A stretch of DNA of 48,900 nucleotides from Betaproteobacteria bacterium (GCA_028292435.1 JAQGMI010000177.1:1-48900); one strand, 5' to 3'; positions 40,261 to 48,900 are shown, numbered from the stretch's first letter. Program-made: numbers and translations. The notes: generated by a model from the letters alone, not told the origin.

Positions 40261-40497
40261 ATGGCACGTGTATGTGACATCACAGGCAAGAAACCGCAGA
40301 TTGGCAACCACGTTTCGCACGCGAACAACAAGACGCGGCGCCGTTTTCTGCCCAACCTGCAAAACCGTCGTTTTTGGGTCGAGAGCGAGAACCGCTGGGT
40401 TCGCATGCGCGTTTCGCAGCATGGCCTGCGCACGATCGACAAGAAGGGTCTCGATGTTGTGATCGCTGAAATGCGCGCCCGCGGCGAAGATATTTAA
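40261..40497 (+). CDS. rpmB: 50S ribosomal protein L28
   Basis: A 78-residue L28 (bL28) of normal length: ARVCDITGKKP at the N-terminus, SHANNKTRRRF, PNLQNRRFWVESENRWVRMRVS and the RTIDKKGLDVVI end. There is only one Cys, so it is the zinc-free form. CGGGAGTTGCATC supplies the RBS. It is co-transcribed with rpmG, 11 bp downstream. Confidence 0.98.
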   Translation: MARVCDITGKKPQIGNHVSHANNKTRRRFLPNLQNRRFWVESENRWVRMRVSQHGLRTIDKKGLDVVIAEMRARGEDI

Positions 40498-40508
40498 CGG
40501 AGACCGAC

Positions 40509-40664
40509 ATGCGCGAAAAAATCAAACTCGAATCGACGGCCGGTACCGGCCATTTTTACACCACCAACAAGAACAAGCGTACGACGCCTGACAAGATCGA
40601 AATGAAGAAATTCGATCCGGTCGCGCGTAAGCACGTGATCTACAAAGAAACCAAGATCAAGTAA
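40509..40664 (+). CDS. rpmG: 50S ribosomal protein L33
   Basis: A 51-residue L33 (bL33), a gene small enough to be missed by length cut-offs. It runs from MREKIKLES through GHFYTTNKNKR to KHVIYKETKIK. No Cys, hence the zinc-independent (C-minus) form. ACGGAGACCGAC precedes the ATG. A strong terminator follows 28 bp after its stop. Confidence 0.97.
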   Translation: MREKIKLESTAGTGHFYTTNKNKRTTPDKIEMKKFDPVARKHVIYKETKIK

Positions 40665-40685
40665 GTGCGGCGCGAGCCGCTCAAT

Positions 40686-40713
40686 AAAAAAGCCCGCTTG
40701 CGCGGGCTTTTTT
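40686..40713. terminator. Bidirectional terminator after rpmG
   Basis: AAAAAAGCCCGC (40686-40697) pairs with GCGGGCTTTTTT (40702-40713) around a TTGC loop. The flanking A- and T-runs let it end both rpmBG (plus) and the desaturase (minus). Confidence 0.9.
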
Positions 40714-40737
40714 ATTGGCTGTGCGGACTGTAGCGGA

Positions 40738-41931
40738 TCAGGCGCGCGCCAGTTGATAACGGCGCAGGCGCAGCGAGAAGTCGCGCAGCGCGATGATGCC
40801 GCTTGCTTCGGCGCGGTGGCACCAGTCTTCAAGCTGACGCACGAGCTGCTCTTTGTTCGCGGTCGAGCGCTGCCACAGCGTCGTGAGTTCCTGGCGCATC
40901 GAATACACGGTATGCAGCGTCTTGCTGTTGCTCAACACTTCTTTCATGCGCTCGAGTTCGACGGCGGACAGTTTCTTCTCGTCGTTATGCAGCCAGCGCT
41001 TGACCATCGAGCGGTCGACGCGCACGGCGCGCGCTTTCAATTGCGCAATTTCTTCCGTGCACGTTTGCTTGAGCGAACCTGCGTAGCGCGTTAGCACGTC
41101 ATAGCGGCTCATGATGATCGCGTGCAGCGTTTCGTGATCGCATTCTTTCTCGGCGGCCGCAAGCATGACTTTCGGCGCGACTTTCTTCACGCGAGCAAGG
41201 CCCATGATTTCCATGATGCGGATGTACATCCAGCCAATATCGAATTCCCACCACTTGTTCGACAGCTGCGCCGACGACGGGTAGGCGTGGTGATTGTTGT
41301 GCAGTTCTTCGCCGCCGATCAGGATGCCCCAAGGCACGATGTTGCGGCTTGCATCTTCCGCCTGGAAGTTGCGGTAGCCCCAGTAGTGGCCGACGCCGTT
41401 GATAATGCCCGCCGCGAAAAACGGTATCCACATCATCTGCACGGCCCAGATCGTCATGCCGATAAAGCCGAATAGTGCGAGGTTGATGATCATCATCGTC
41501 GCGATGCCGGCGACCGAGTGCGTCGAGTAGACATTGCGCTCCATCCAGTCATCGGGCGTGCCCTGACCGAACTTCTCGAGCGTCTCGACGTTCTTCGATT
41601 CTTTCTTGTACAGGTCGGCGCCTTGCCACATGACTTTATCGATGCCCATCACGACGGGGCTGTGCGGATCGTCGACCGTTTCGCAGCGCGCGTGATGTTT
41701 GCGATGGACCGCGGTCCATTGCTTCGTCTCCATGCCGGTCGTCAGCCACAGCCAGCAGCGAAAGAAATGGCTGATGACGGGGTGAAGGTCAAGCGCACGG
41801 TGCGCCGAGTACCTGTGCAGATAAATCGTGACCGCCGCGATCGTGATGTGCGTGAAGGTCAAGGCGACCAGCACATAGCCCCACCAGGGGAGACTGAAAA
41901 TGCCTGAAAACATAGGGTTATTGACGCTCAT
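40738..41931 (-). CDS. Acyl-CoA / fatty acid delta-9-type desaturase
   Basis: A 397-residue membrane di-iron desaturase. The three His boxes are HRYSAHRALD, HRKHHARCE and HNNHHAYPSSA, with membrane segments around FSLPWWGYVLVALTFTHITIAAVTIYLH and MMIINLALFGFIGMTIW. It puts a double bond into saturated acyl chains for membrane fluidity. A long soluble C-terminal tail of about 150 residues follows the last His box. It ends 25 bp from the terminator shared with rpmG, a gene order common in betaproteobacteria. Confidence 0.94.
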   Translation of the reverse strand: MSVNNPMFSGIFSLPWWGYVLVALTFTHITIAAVTIYLHRYSAHRALDLHPVISHFFRCWLWLTTGMETKQWTAVHRKHHARCETVDDPHSPVVMGIDKVMWQGADLYKKESKNVETLEKFGQGTPDDWMERNVYSTHSVAGIATMMIINLALFGFIGMTIWAVQMMWIPFFAAGIINGVGHYWGYRNFQAEDASRNIVPWGILIGGEELHNNHHAYPSSAQLSNKWWEFDIGWMYIRIMEIMGLARVKKVAPKVMLAAAEKECDHETLHAIIMSRYDVLTRYAGSLKQTCTEEIAQLKARAVRVDRSMVKRWLHNDEKKLSAVELERMKEVLSNSKTLHTVYSMRQELTTLWQRSTANKEQLVRQLEDWCHRAEASGIIALRDFSLRLRRYQLARA

Positions 41932-42052
41932 TAAGAGTGGATTTGCGCGAGTTTACTTGAAATGACAATCGCTGGGAAAGGACTTTTTGCAGCCTGCTTT
42001 TGAACTTTATCTGACATGGCGACCCCGTGCGTAGATATTTGTTTCTTATCGT

Positions 42053-43339
42053 TTATTTTGCGTTTTCGGCAACTGCCGAATTGACGACTCGGACTTCGCG
42101 TTGAGGATATGGAATCGCAATGCCATGCGCCCTGAATTCCTGCCAGATATGAAGATAGATTTCAGAGCGCAAATTAGTGACGCCATGTTCCGGATCTTCG
42201 ACCCACGCGCCGAGTTCCAGTTCCACACCGCTGTCGGCAAATCCTTTGATCAGGCATGTAGGCGCTGGTTCGTGCAATACGCGCGGATTTTTTTGCGCGA
42301 TTTCGCACAGCACGCGCATCGCAAGCTCGAGATCCGAGTCGTAACTGACTTGCACCGACGAAGAAATGGCTACCTTACGATCGGTATACGATTGATTGAT
42401 GACCGCTGACGTGATCACGGTTTCATTGGGAATGATCGCTTCGGTCCCATCCTGCGCGCGCACGACGACGTAGCGTGCCGTCATCTTGGTGAGCTTGCCG
42501 CTGTTTTTGTCGATAGTGACAAGGTCGCCGATCGTGACCGAACGATCGAGCAGGATAATGAACCCGCTGATGTAATTGCTCGCCACTTTTTGCAGGCCGA
42601 AGCCGAGGCCGACGCCGAGCGCGCCGCCGAATACCGACAACGCAGTCAGGTCGATACCAACGAGCGGCAGCACAATGAGACCGGCAACCAGCACGAGCAG
42701 CGCGCGCACCAGTTTCGCCAACATCACGCGCAGCGACATCGCCATGCCGCTCGCGGACATCAGTCGGTCTTCCAGCAGGTGGCCGATCCACAGCGAGAGC
42801 AGCAGCGCGATTGCCACCCACAGGAAGGCCTGGCCGATCAGCAGCAGCGAAATGCGATGTCCGCCGACCTTGAAGCTGACGTTGTCGAAGAATTCGAGAA
42901 TATCCGGCGCCAGGCCCATCACGTAAAACGCAAAGCCCAGCCACACGAGCCAAACGATGGTCCGCTCGAACGTTGCAAGCAGATTGCCAGGGCGCAGCAC
43001 AAGCCGCTGCAGATGGACGACGAAGCTGATGATCGCCATCGCGGTCAACAGCGGCACCGCGACGTTGAGCAGATTGATATTGAGTTGGAAGATCGTAAGG
43101 ACAGCGCGCCCGGCCAGCACCAGCACGAGCGCGGTGAGCGGCAGCACCAGGCGGCGCACGTTGTCGAGTCCAACTTCCAGCCGGCTGCCCGTTCCGCCGG
43201 CAAGGCGCGGCTTCACGCGATACGAGACCCCGGTGCCGATCAACAGGCTGACGGCGATGACGCCGACTTGCCACAGGACGCTCGGGTCCTGCAGGTCGCC
43301 CGACAAAGAGCGCAACAGCGGCGCGAAGGAATTTGTCAC
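42053..43339 (-). CDS. MscS-family mechanosensitive channel
   Basis: A 428-residue inner-membrane protein with an N-terminal multi-helix region and the MscS core. The pore helix and beta domain are LSVFGGALGVGLGFGLQKVASNYISGFIILLDRSVTIGDLVTI, followed by KMTARYVVVRAQDGTEAIIPNE and SYTDRKVAIS. It opens under membrane tension to release solutes. The start is a GTG at 43339 with no strong RBS, so a nearby start is possible. It is flanked by same-strand genes at 51 and 121 bp, so it is probably its own unit. Confidence 0.92.
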   Translation of the reverse strand: MTNSFAPLLRSLSGDLQDPSVLWQVGVIAVSLLIGTGVSYRVKPRLAGGTGSRLEVGLDNVRRLVLPLTALVLVLAGRAVLTIFQLNINLLNVAVPLLTAMAIISFVVHLQRLVLRPGNLLATFERTIVWLVWLGFAFYVMGLAPDILEFFDNVSFKVGGHRISLLLIGQAFLWVAIALLLSLWIGHLLEDRLMSASGMAMSLRVMLAKLVRALLVLVAGLIVLPLVGIDLTALSVFGGALGVGLGFGLQKVASNYISGFIILLDRSVTIGDLVTIDKNSGKLTKMTARYVVVRAQDGTEAIIPNETVITSAVINQSYTDRKVAISSSVQVSYDSDLELAMRVLCEIAQKNPRVLHEPAPTCLIKGFADSGVELELGAWVEDPEHGVTNLRSEIYLHIWQEFRAHGIAIPYPQREVRVVNSAVAENAK

Positions 43340-43390
43340 TTGAAAGCGGGCGTGTGCATGCTGAAAATTATTCTAGCATGCGACGCCCGT

Positions 43391-43957
43391 TCACCTCGGT
43401 CTGGCGAGCGGCTGCGAGTGAAGCTGGTGACGACGCCAGTTGTTGAAGTAGGCCTCGCAGAGCGGCGCATTACCGCGCAGGATGAGCGCGTTCTCGGCGT
43501 TGCGGTGTTGCGCCGCATAGGTGAAATTGAAACTGCCCGTTACGACAGCGCAGTCCGCAGCGCCGCTGTCGATGACGATCACCTTGTTATGCGCGGCTGC
43601 ATGCTGCGAATCCGATAACAGTGGGACGCCGGCGCGCACGAGCTCCCGCGGCATCGCATAATTTACATTGGACTGGCCCTGATCGATGATCACGGCGACT
43701 TCGACGCCGCGGCTGCGCGCGCGTATCAAGGCGTCGACGATTCGACGGTGCGTGAGGCTGTACGCCTGCATGAGCACCTGCCGTTGTGCCGCATCGATGG
43801 CGTTAATGATCATTTCATCGGCATGATCGTCGCCGGTAAACGCATATTGCAGCGTGCCGCTTGCCGCGAACGGCGCGGCCGGCCGCGGGGGTTGCAGTGC
43901 GTTAGCGGTGCCGGCGGCGACGCATAGCAGTGCGGCGATGATTGAGCGCGTCAACAT
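43391..43957 (-). CDS. Secreted phospholipase-D-like nuclease
   Basis: A 188-residue exported PLD-family protein of the Nuc type with one HKD motif (HNKVIVIDSGAADCAVVTGSFNFT), so it would act as a dimer. A signal peptide (TRSIIAALLCVAAGTANA) precedes it. The region AIDAAQRQVLMQAYSL is the usual opening strand and helix. I took the ATG at 43957 over a TTG at 43969. Such enzymes degrade DNA or lipids in the periplasm or outside. Confidence 0.88.
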   Translation of the reverse strand: MLTRSIIAALLCVAAGTANALQPPRPAAPFAASGTLQYAFTGDDHADEMIINAIDAAQRQVLMQAYSLTHRRIVDALIRARSRGVEVAVIIDQGQSNVNYAMPRELVRAGVPLLSDSQHAAAHNKVIVIDSGAADCAVVTGSFNFTYAAQHRNAENALILRGNAPLCEAYFNNWRRHQLHSQPLARPR

Positions 43958-44008
43958 GCTTACCAACAACGGCGCAGCGCGTCGAACGTTGACGCCGTCA
44001 ATGGCAGG

Positions 44009-45313
44009 CTAAGCCTTGCGCTCGAGGACGGCGGCAAAAAAGCCGTCGCATCCGTGAATATGCGGATAAAGCTGCAGGAATTCCCCGGTATCGAGCGGAA
44101 TCTGGCAATGCGCCAGCACCTGGTTCGCCGGCACCAGCGTGAACTGCGGATGCGCGGCGAGAAAAGCGTTCACGACGTCCTGGTTCTCCGCGCGCACGAA
44201 GCTGCACGTCGCATAGACGACGCGCCCGCCGGTTTTGACCAGTGCGGCCGCCGCAGTCAGGATGCGCAGCTGCTTGGCGGTGAGTTCGGCGATTGCGGTT
44301 TCCGTCTGGCGCCATTTGAGATCCGGATTGCGGCGCAAGGTGCCAAAGCCGCTGCACGGTGCGTCGACGAGCACGCGGTCGATTTTGCCGCCGAGCCGCT
44401 TCACCTTGATATCGTTCTCGTTGGCGAGCAGCTGCGGATGCACGTTTGATAAGCCGGAGCGCTTGAGCCGCGGCTTCATCTTGTTAAGACGGGAATCGCT
44501 CACGTCGAATGCGTACAGCCGCCCCTGCGATTGCATCAAAGCACCCAATGCCAGCGTCTTGCCGCCGGCGCCCGCGCAAAAATCGACGATCATTTCGCGG
44601 CGTTTCGGCGCGACGAGATAAGAAAGCAACTGGCTGCCTTCGTCCTGGATCTCGATGCGGCCGCTCGTGAACAACGCATTGCGGCCGAGCGCCGGATTGC
44701 CGTCGATACGGAGGCCCAGCGGCGAATACGGCGTCGGCTGCACCTTGAATCCTTCGATCGCGAGCTGCTGCATGACTTTGTCGCGCTGTGCCGTTACCGC
44801 ATTGACGCGCACGTCGAGCGGCGCCGGTTGTTGCAGGGCGCGGCCGAGCGCGAGCATTTCATCGTCCGCCATGTCGCGTGCAAGCACAGTTACGAGCCAT
44901 TGCGGCAATTCGGCTTTTACATACAGCGGAACTTCAGCGTCGCTGCGCGCCTTGAGTTGCGCCGCCCACTCGGCATCGTCTTTCGCCATCAGGGGCTCGA
45001 GCTGACGCACGCTCATACCTTGCACGCGATTGAGATAGGCGAGCAGCAGCCGGCGCGCGTTATCGGCGCCGGTGTGATACTCGAGCCCGATGCGCCGGCG
45101 CAAGATGCCGAACACCGTTTCGGCAATGAACTGTCGGTCTTGCTTGCCGAGTTCCGGATACGCGCGAAAAAAGCGGTGCAGTTCAGCGTCCGCCGGTTGC
45201 GTCATCGGCAGGATGCGATTGAGCGCAGCCTCCGCGGCAGCGAGATGCTGAAATGTGGAGTTCGACTGCACGGCGTTTTTTTTGCTAACGGGCTTGCGCG
45301 CTGCGGATGCCAA
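44009..45313 (-). CDS. NOL1/NOP2/Sun-family RNA m5C methyltransferase (RsmB-like)
   Basis: A 434-residue methyltransferase. Its N-terminal NusB-like helical part includes FFRAYPELGKQDRQFIAETVFGILRRR. The SAM domain has DFCAGAGGKTLALG, LYAFDVSDSRL, VDAPCSGFGTLRRNPDLKW and the Cys of VVYATCSF, the two catalytic Cys of m5C enzymes. RsmB methylates C967 of 16S rRNA, but the exact target of this protein is unproven. It lies downstream of the DUF3108 pair on the minus strand. Confidence 0.92.
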   Translation of the reverse strand: MASAARKPVSKKNAVQSNSTFQHLAAAEAALNRILPMTQPADAELHRFFRAYPELGKQDRQFIAETVFGILRRRIGLEYHTGADNARRLLLAYLNRVQGMSVRQLEPLMAKDDAEWAAQLKARSDAEVPLYVKAELPQWLVTVLARDMADDEMLALGRALQQPAPLDVRVNAVTAQRDKVMQQLAIEGFKVQPTPYSPLGLRIDGNPALGRNALFTSGRIEIQDEGSQLLSYLVAPKRREMIVDFCAGAGGKTLALGALMQSQGRLYAFDVSDSRLNKMKPRLKRSGLSNVHPQLLANENDIKVKRLGGKIDRVLVDAPCSGFGTLRRNPDLKWRQTETAIAELTAKQLRILTAAAALVKTGGRVVYATCSFVRAENQDVVNAFLAAHPQFTLVPANQVLAHCQIPLDTGEFLQLYPHIHGCDGFFAAVLERKA

Positions 45314-45384
45314 GTGAGGGCCTGATTGATTTAAAAAATGCGTTAATGATGCTTAGGAGGCGCTGCTGCAGGCGCGATGTTAAA

Positions 45385-46437
45385 TCAATCGGCGCTGACG
45401 CGGATTTCGGTGACGAGCTGCTCGCCCGATGGTTCGCCTTCGCGGTTGTAAAAACGAATCCGCACGGGCAGCCAGCGATAGTTCGGCGCGAGCCACAATT
45501 CGATGGTTTCCTGGCCGGCGCGCCTGACTTGCTTGACCGGTACTGCGCGTAACGCGCCAAACGGCGTTTCGAGCAGTTCTTCGGCGCCGATCTCCATTTC
45601 ATAGCGTTCGAGTTTCCAGCCGTTGGTGATCGGCATCTCGATGCGCCCGGGCGTCAACGGTGCGAGTCCTAATTGATACATAAAGCTCACGATGTCCTGG
45701 GCGTCGGCAGGCAAGGTCATCGTCTTCGGCGGATTGCCGATCGCCGCAGAAGCCGCAGTCCAATTGAAGTCGGCGGCAGCCTTTTCACTTTTTCCGGACC
45801 GCACGCGCTCGGTCGTGAAATGGTCGGGCCGCAAACCGGCGGCCGTCAACTTACCCTGACTTTCGTATGCCATGCGTTGCCGGCTGAAAACGGCGGCGAG
45901 CCCGGTTGTTTCCGAAACGCTCGCCAGCCGGTAACGATCGCCGTTGATTTCCCAGCTTTGCAGTGTGCGGCCGACGTTAAAGCGATCGTTGCCGAGATAA
46001 AGCGCATAAGTGATTTCACCTTTTTGCGGCAGACGGCGCGCGAGCGGCTTCGATGCAGGCGGTGCGGCTTCAGGTGGAGGTTTGCTTTCGGCGACCACCG
46101 GCAATGGCGGCGCCGGTTCTGCCGGTGCGGGGTCGGCGATCGTCGCGGCTTGCGGCGGCGGCACATTGACGGGTGACGGGATGGATGCCGGCATCGACAA
46201 TACGGGCGGCGCAGCGGCTCGCTTATGGGGTGGTGCTTTAATCTTCGGAGGCGCCGGTTCGGTATGTTTCACCACCGGGGGCAACGGCTGCGCTGGCTGC
46301 AGGCGAGCCCGGAGCACGCGCGGGGGCTCCTCCAGGCTCGGCATGTCAAGTGGAAGGCCGTAAACCAGCCACAGATGGGTCAGCACTGACAATGCAACGA
46401 AAAAGCCAAGCTTGCGCATGACCCGGCCGTTGATCAT
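45385..46437 (-). CDS. DUF3108 domain protein with Pro-rich N-terminal region
   Basis: A 350-residue protein with an N-terminal membrane anchor (LGFFVALSVLTHLWLVYGLPL). About 100 residues rich in Pro, Ala and Lys follow, TonB-like in composition. The C-terminal DUF3108 domain is at about residues 145-350 (EITYALYLGNDRFNVGRTLQSWEINGDRYRL...). It is probably inner-membrane anchored with a periplasmic spacer. The ATG at 46437 lies 8 bp from the stop of the upstream paralogue; an ATG at 46419 is the alternative. It matches the betaproteobacterial DUF3108 gene found next to purMN. Function unknown. Confidence 0.88.
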   Translation of the reverse strand: MINGRVMRKLGFFVALSVLTHLWLVYGLPLDMPSLEEPPRVLRARLQPAQPLPPVVKHTEPAPPKIKAPPHKRAAAPPVLSMPASIPSPVNVPPPQAATIADPAPAEPAPPLPVVAESKPPPEAAPPASKPLARRLPQKGEITYALYLGNDRFNVGRTLQSWEINGDRYRLASVSETTGLAAVFSRQRMAYESQGKLTAAGLRPDHFTTERVRSGKSEKAAADFNWTAASAAIGNPPKTMTLPADAQDIVSFMYQLGLAPLTPGRIEMPITNGWKLERYEMEIGAEELLETPFGALRAVPVKQVRRAGQETIELWLAPNYRWLPVRIRFYNREGEPSGEQLVTEIRVSAD

Positions 46438-46444
46438 TGAGTGA

Positions 46445-47149
46445 TCATTTGATGTTGAGCCGGGTGATCGTCTGCTCGAAGCGCGATCCGTCGTTCTCCA
46501 GTATCGCCAACTTGACCGGGAACAGGTTTCGGTCGGTGGCAAGCCACACTTCAGCGCCGTTTTCGCCGGGATCGCGATGCTTGACGAGATGTAGCGTCTT
46601 TATTTTTCCGAGCGGCGTATCAAGCACTTCAGTGCCGGCAAGATCGTAGCGGTAGTTTTCGATTTTTTTGCCGTTCGTCATCTGAAATTCGAGGCGCTTC
46701 ACTTTGTCCGGCGTCAGGAACATGAACTGATACATAACGGAGAGCCGGTCCTGGATGCCGGACGGGAGCGGCAATTTTTCGCTCTTGCCTTCGTAAGCCA
46801 GATTCAGTTCGCGCGCGGGCCAGTTGAAAACTGCGCTCAAATTCTTGCTGGCGTCGTCAAGGCGCGTGTATTCGGATTTTTCGGGTTGCAGACCCGCCGG
46901 CGTCACGCTGCCGCTGCTCAACACTTTTATCCTGGTGCGCACAAATGCAGCCAGCACGCCCGCCGGCGTACTGTCGCTCTCGATGCGGTATTGGTCGTCC
47001 TTTACGTGAAACGACTCGACGACGTTCGCTATGTACAGCCCGTCTTTCGAGAGCGCGTACTCGGCGTTTACCGCACCCGGCGCGGCTGCGGCGAATGCAC
47101 AGGTAAACGCCATGCATGCGATTGCCGCGAGTGCTGTGCGCCGAATCAT
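46445..47149 (-). CDS. DUF3108 domain protein, secreted
   Basis: A 234-residue exported DUF3108 protein. It has a signal peptide (IRRTALAAIACMAFTCAFAAAA) and then the domain: NAEYALSKDGLYIANVVESFHVKDDQYRIES, LDTPLGKIKTLHLVKHRDPGE and EVWLATDRNLFPVKLAIL. It resembles the second half of the neighbouring 350-residue protein, so the pair looks like a tandem duplication. Its start overlaps the purN stop by 4 bp (ATGA). Confidence 0.9.
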   Translation of the reverse strand: MIRRTALAAIACMAFTCAFAAAAPGAVNAEYALSKDGLYIANVVESFHVKDDQYRIESDSTPAGVLAAFVRTRIKVLSSGSVTPAGLQPEKSEYTRLDDASKNLSAVFNWPARELNLAYEGKSEKLPLPSGIQDRLSVMYQFMFLTPDKVKRLEFQMTNGKKIENYRYDLAGTEVLDTPLGKIKTLHLVKHRDPGENGAEVWLATDRNLFPVKLAILENDGSRFEQTITRLNIK

Positions 47150-47787
47150 GAGTCGATGGCAGGCGAGAGAAGCACGCCGTCCGCGCCCCGCACCGCTTTA
47201 AGCGTGACCGTTCCGTGCGGCGTGATGCTTAGCCGGTCTTCGCAGAACCAGCGCACCGCCTGTGGATAGATACGATGTTCCTGGGCGAGCACGCGCGCAG
47301 ATAGCGTGTCTTCGCTGTCGTCTGCCAACACGGGTACGGCCGCCTGAATCACGATCGGGCCGTGATCAAGTTCCGGCGTGACGAAATGCACCGAGCAGCC
47401 GTGCAGTTTGACGCCTGCTTCGAGCGCGCGCCGGTGCGTGTGCAGGCCGGTAAAGGCGGGCAGCAGGGACGGGTGTATGTTGATCAGGCGGCCGCGATAG
47501 CGATTCACGAACCCGGTCGTCAATATGCGCATGAAACCGGCGAGCACGATGAGGTCCGGCTTGAACGCGTCGATTTCAGCGCCGAGCGCTGCATCGAATG
47601 CTGCACGGTCGGCATGCGCACGATGATCGACGACACGGGTGACGATGCCATGCTTTTTTGCAGTTGCGATTCCGCCGGCGGCGGCGTCGTTACTGATCAC
47701 CGCGGCAACTTCGAGCGGCAGCCGCGCTTCGAGGATCGACTGCATATTGCTGCCGCGCCCCGAGATCAGGATCACGATCTTTTTCAT
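47146..47787 (-). CDS. purN: Phosphoribosylglycinamide formyltransferase
   Basis: A 213-residue PurN that uses 10-formyl-tetrahydrofolate to formylate GAR in purine synthesis. Motifs are VILISGRGSNMQ, LAGFMRIL, INIHPSLLPAFTGLHTHRRALEAG (catalytic Asn and His) and HFVTPELDHGPI (catalytic Asp). The ATG at 47787 overlaps the purM stop by 4 bp, so the two are coupled; the frame is open to 47844 but without conserved residues. Confidence 0.96.
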   Translation of the reverse strand: MKKIVILISGRGSNMQSILEARLPLEVAAVISNDAAAGGIATAKKHGIVTRVVDHRAHADRAAFDAALGAEIDAFKPDLIVLAGFMRILTTGFVNRYRGRLINIHPSLLPAFTGLHTHRRALEAGVKLHGCSVHFVTPELDHGPIVIQAAVPVLADDSEDTLSARVLAQEHRIYPQAVRWFCEDRLSITPHGTVTLKAVRGADGVLLSPAIDS

Positions 47788-48842
47788 GTGACGATGGTTT
47801 GCGCCTCGTTTTTCGCACGCGAATCGATGCTGCCGATGCGCCACACCGTTTCGCCGGCCGCCTGCAGAATTTCCATGGCCTGTTTCACGTGCTGCTCCGC
47901 TATCACCACGACCAAGCCGATTCCACAGTTGAACACGCGCAGCATTTCATCTTCCGCCACGTTGCCTTCGCGCTGGAGCAATTCAAATAGCGCTGTCCGC
48001 GGCCAGCTTGCGCGCGACAACCGCGCGGTGAGATGGTCGCCCAGAATTCGCGGCACGTTGTCGACGATGCCGCCGCCCGTAATGTGCGCAAGCCCTTTGA
48101 CCGGAATCTGACTCATCAGTTGCAGCATCGATTTCACGTAAATTCGCGTCGGCGCGAGTATGAGATCGCTTAACGTCTTGCCGTCGAGTTGCGCTGACAG
48201 GGCGATTTTTTTCTGCGCGATGATGCGACGGATCAGCGAATAGCCGTTGGAATGCGCGCCGCTCGACGCGAGACCGATCACTGCGTCGCCGGCCGCGATA
48301 CTTTTGCCGTCGATAATTTTGCTTTTCTCGACGACGCCGACCGCGAATCCCGCTAAATCGTATTCACCGGGTGGATACATGCCGGGCATTTCGGCGGTTT
48401 CGCCCCCGATCAACGCGCAGCCCGCTTGCGCGCAGCCGTCGGCGATGCCTTTGACGACTTCGGTCGCGGTTGCCACGTCGAGCTTGCCGCATGCAAAGTA
48501 ATCGAGGAAGAACAATGGCTCGGCGCCCTGCACGAGAATATCGTTGACACTCATCGCGACGAGATCGATGCCGATCGTCGAATGCCGATTGAGCTCGAAC
48601 GCGACTTTCAGCTTGGTGCCAACGCCGTCGGTGCCGGATACCAGCACCGGCTCGCGATATTTCGCCGGTATGCCGCATAACGCGCCGAAGCCGCCGATGC
48701 CGGCGAGTACTTCGGGCCGCATGGTTTTCTTCGCATACGGCTTGATGTTGTCGACGAGCTGATCGCCCGCGTCAATATCGACGCCGGCGTCGCGATAGGT
48801 GAGTGAATTTGCAGCGGGTTTGGAACCGTCAGGTGTGCTCAA
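47784..48842 (-). CDS. purM: Phosphoribosylformylglycinamidine cyclo-ligase
   Basis: A 352-residue PurM (AIR synthetase). Marks are TYRDAGVDIDAGDQLVDNIKPYAKKT, GGFGALCGIPAKYREPVLVSGTDGVGTKL, GIDLVAMSVNDILVQGAEPLFFLDYFA, GGETAEMPGMYPPGEYDLAGFAVG and AHITGGGIVDNVPRI. Length is normal. It is the first gene of purM-purN-DUF3108-DUF3108 on the minus strand. Its promoter should lie in 48843-48900, which I cannot resolve further. Confidence 0.97.
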   Translation of the reverse strand: MSTPDGSKPAANSLTYRDAGVDIDAGDQLVDNIKPYAKKTMRPEVLAGIGGFGALCGIPAKYREPVLVSGTDGVGTKLKVAFELNRHSTIGIDLVAMSVNDILVQGAEPLFFLDYFACGKLDVATATEVVKGIADGCAQAGCALIGGETAEMPGMYPPGEYDLAGFAVGVVEKSKIIDGKSIAAGDAVIGLASSGAHSNGYSLIRRIIAQKKIALSAQLDGKTLSDLILAPTRIYVKSMLQLMSQIPVKGLAHITGGGIVDNVPRILGDHLTARLSRASWPRTALFELLQREGNVAEDEMLRVFNCGIGLVVVIAEQHVKQAMEILQAAGETVWRIGSIDSRAKNEAQTIVT

Positions 48843-48900
48843 GGTGCGCTCTCGCGGTCGTAAACAGCGGATGGGTCGGGTAAGATAGCGTTTCCCGTGT
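48843..48900. other. Upstream region of purM, end of window
   Basis: Only 58 bases remain after the purM start. They may hold its promoter, or the start of a divergent gene beyond the window. No feature is supported. Confidence 0.3.

Noticed and set aside
42590..43618. 342-residue plus-strand open frame
   Set aside because: Antisense to the MscS gene; Gln/Arg/His-rich low-complexity sequence with no domain.
1..48900. tRNA, rRNA, CRISPR or insertion sequence
   Set aside because: No cloverleaf, rRNA segment, regularly spaced repeat array or transposase-like protein could be recognised by reading. A tRNAscan or Infernal run would be decisive for small RNAs.

Overview
The window is GC-rich, densely coded chromosomal DNA with no rRNA, tRNA, CRISPR array or transposase that I could recognise. 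The gene content points to a betaproteobacterium, probably of the Burkholderiales or a near relative. It has five Bug-type periplasmic receptors, the order purM-purN-DUF3108-DUF3108-NOL1/NOP2/Sun methyltransferase, the block radC / rpmB-rpmG / acyl-CoA desaturase, coaBC-dut, and a nas/nir nitrate assimilation cluster with a ybiB-like gene. This placement is inference from gene families and order; no phylogeny was possible.

Region 1 (1-19.1 kb) is accessory metabolism. It holds a PA0069-type radical SAM protein, two amidohydrolases, a luciferase-like oxidoreductase, two MmgE/PrpD proteins, an Ldh-type dehydrogenase and five Bug receptors with no TctAB membrane partners. Small secreted or hypothetical proteins lie between them. 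The most striking item is at 6745-7515: a glutaredoxin-DinB fusion whose reading frame carries an in-frame TGA exactly where the first Cys of the CxxC redox motif belongs. The TGA is followed at a suitable distance by a 6-bp hairpin with a G near the start of its apical loop, as in bacterial SECIS elements. I read it as a selenoprotein (UxxC).

Region 2 (19.4-23.2 kb) has a glycine-zipper lipoprotein, then an intergenic stretch with a candidate small RNA ending in a strong terminator. It continues with a translationally coupled three-gene operon: type III polyketide synthase, SAM methyltransferase and FAD-dependent oxidoreductase.

Region 3 (23.3-35.9 kb) is assimilatory nitrate reduction: nasA-ybiB-nasT, then nrtABD-cobA-nirBD. 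A sigma-54 promoter lies immediately before nasA. A second lies before nrtA with an NtrC-like site about 100 bp upstream. The nrtA leader has two hexaloop hairpins (A1 and G4 in each) leading into an intrinsic terminator, the target architecture of ANTAR antiterminators such as the NasT encoded just upstream. A second, less perfect leader of this type follows nirD. CobA and a CbiX-type chelatase (36.4 kb) supply siroheme for NirB.

Region 4 (35.9-48.9 kb) is mostly housekeeping: DUF192, CbiX, dut and coaBC (minus strand); radC, a heme-binding GlcG-like protein, rpmB and rpmG (plus strand); desaturase, MscS channel, PLD nuclease, RNA m5C methyltransferase, two DUF3108 proteins, purN and purM (minus strand). 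Convergent pairs are separated by clear bidirectional terminators at 35.9 and 40.7 kb.
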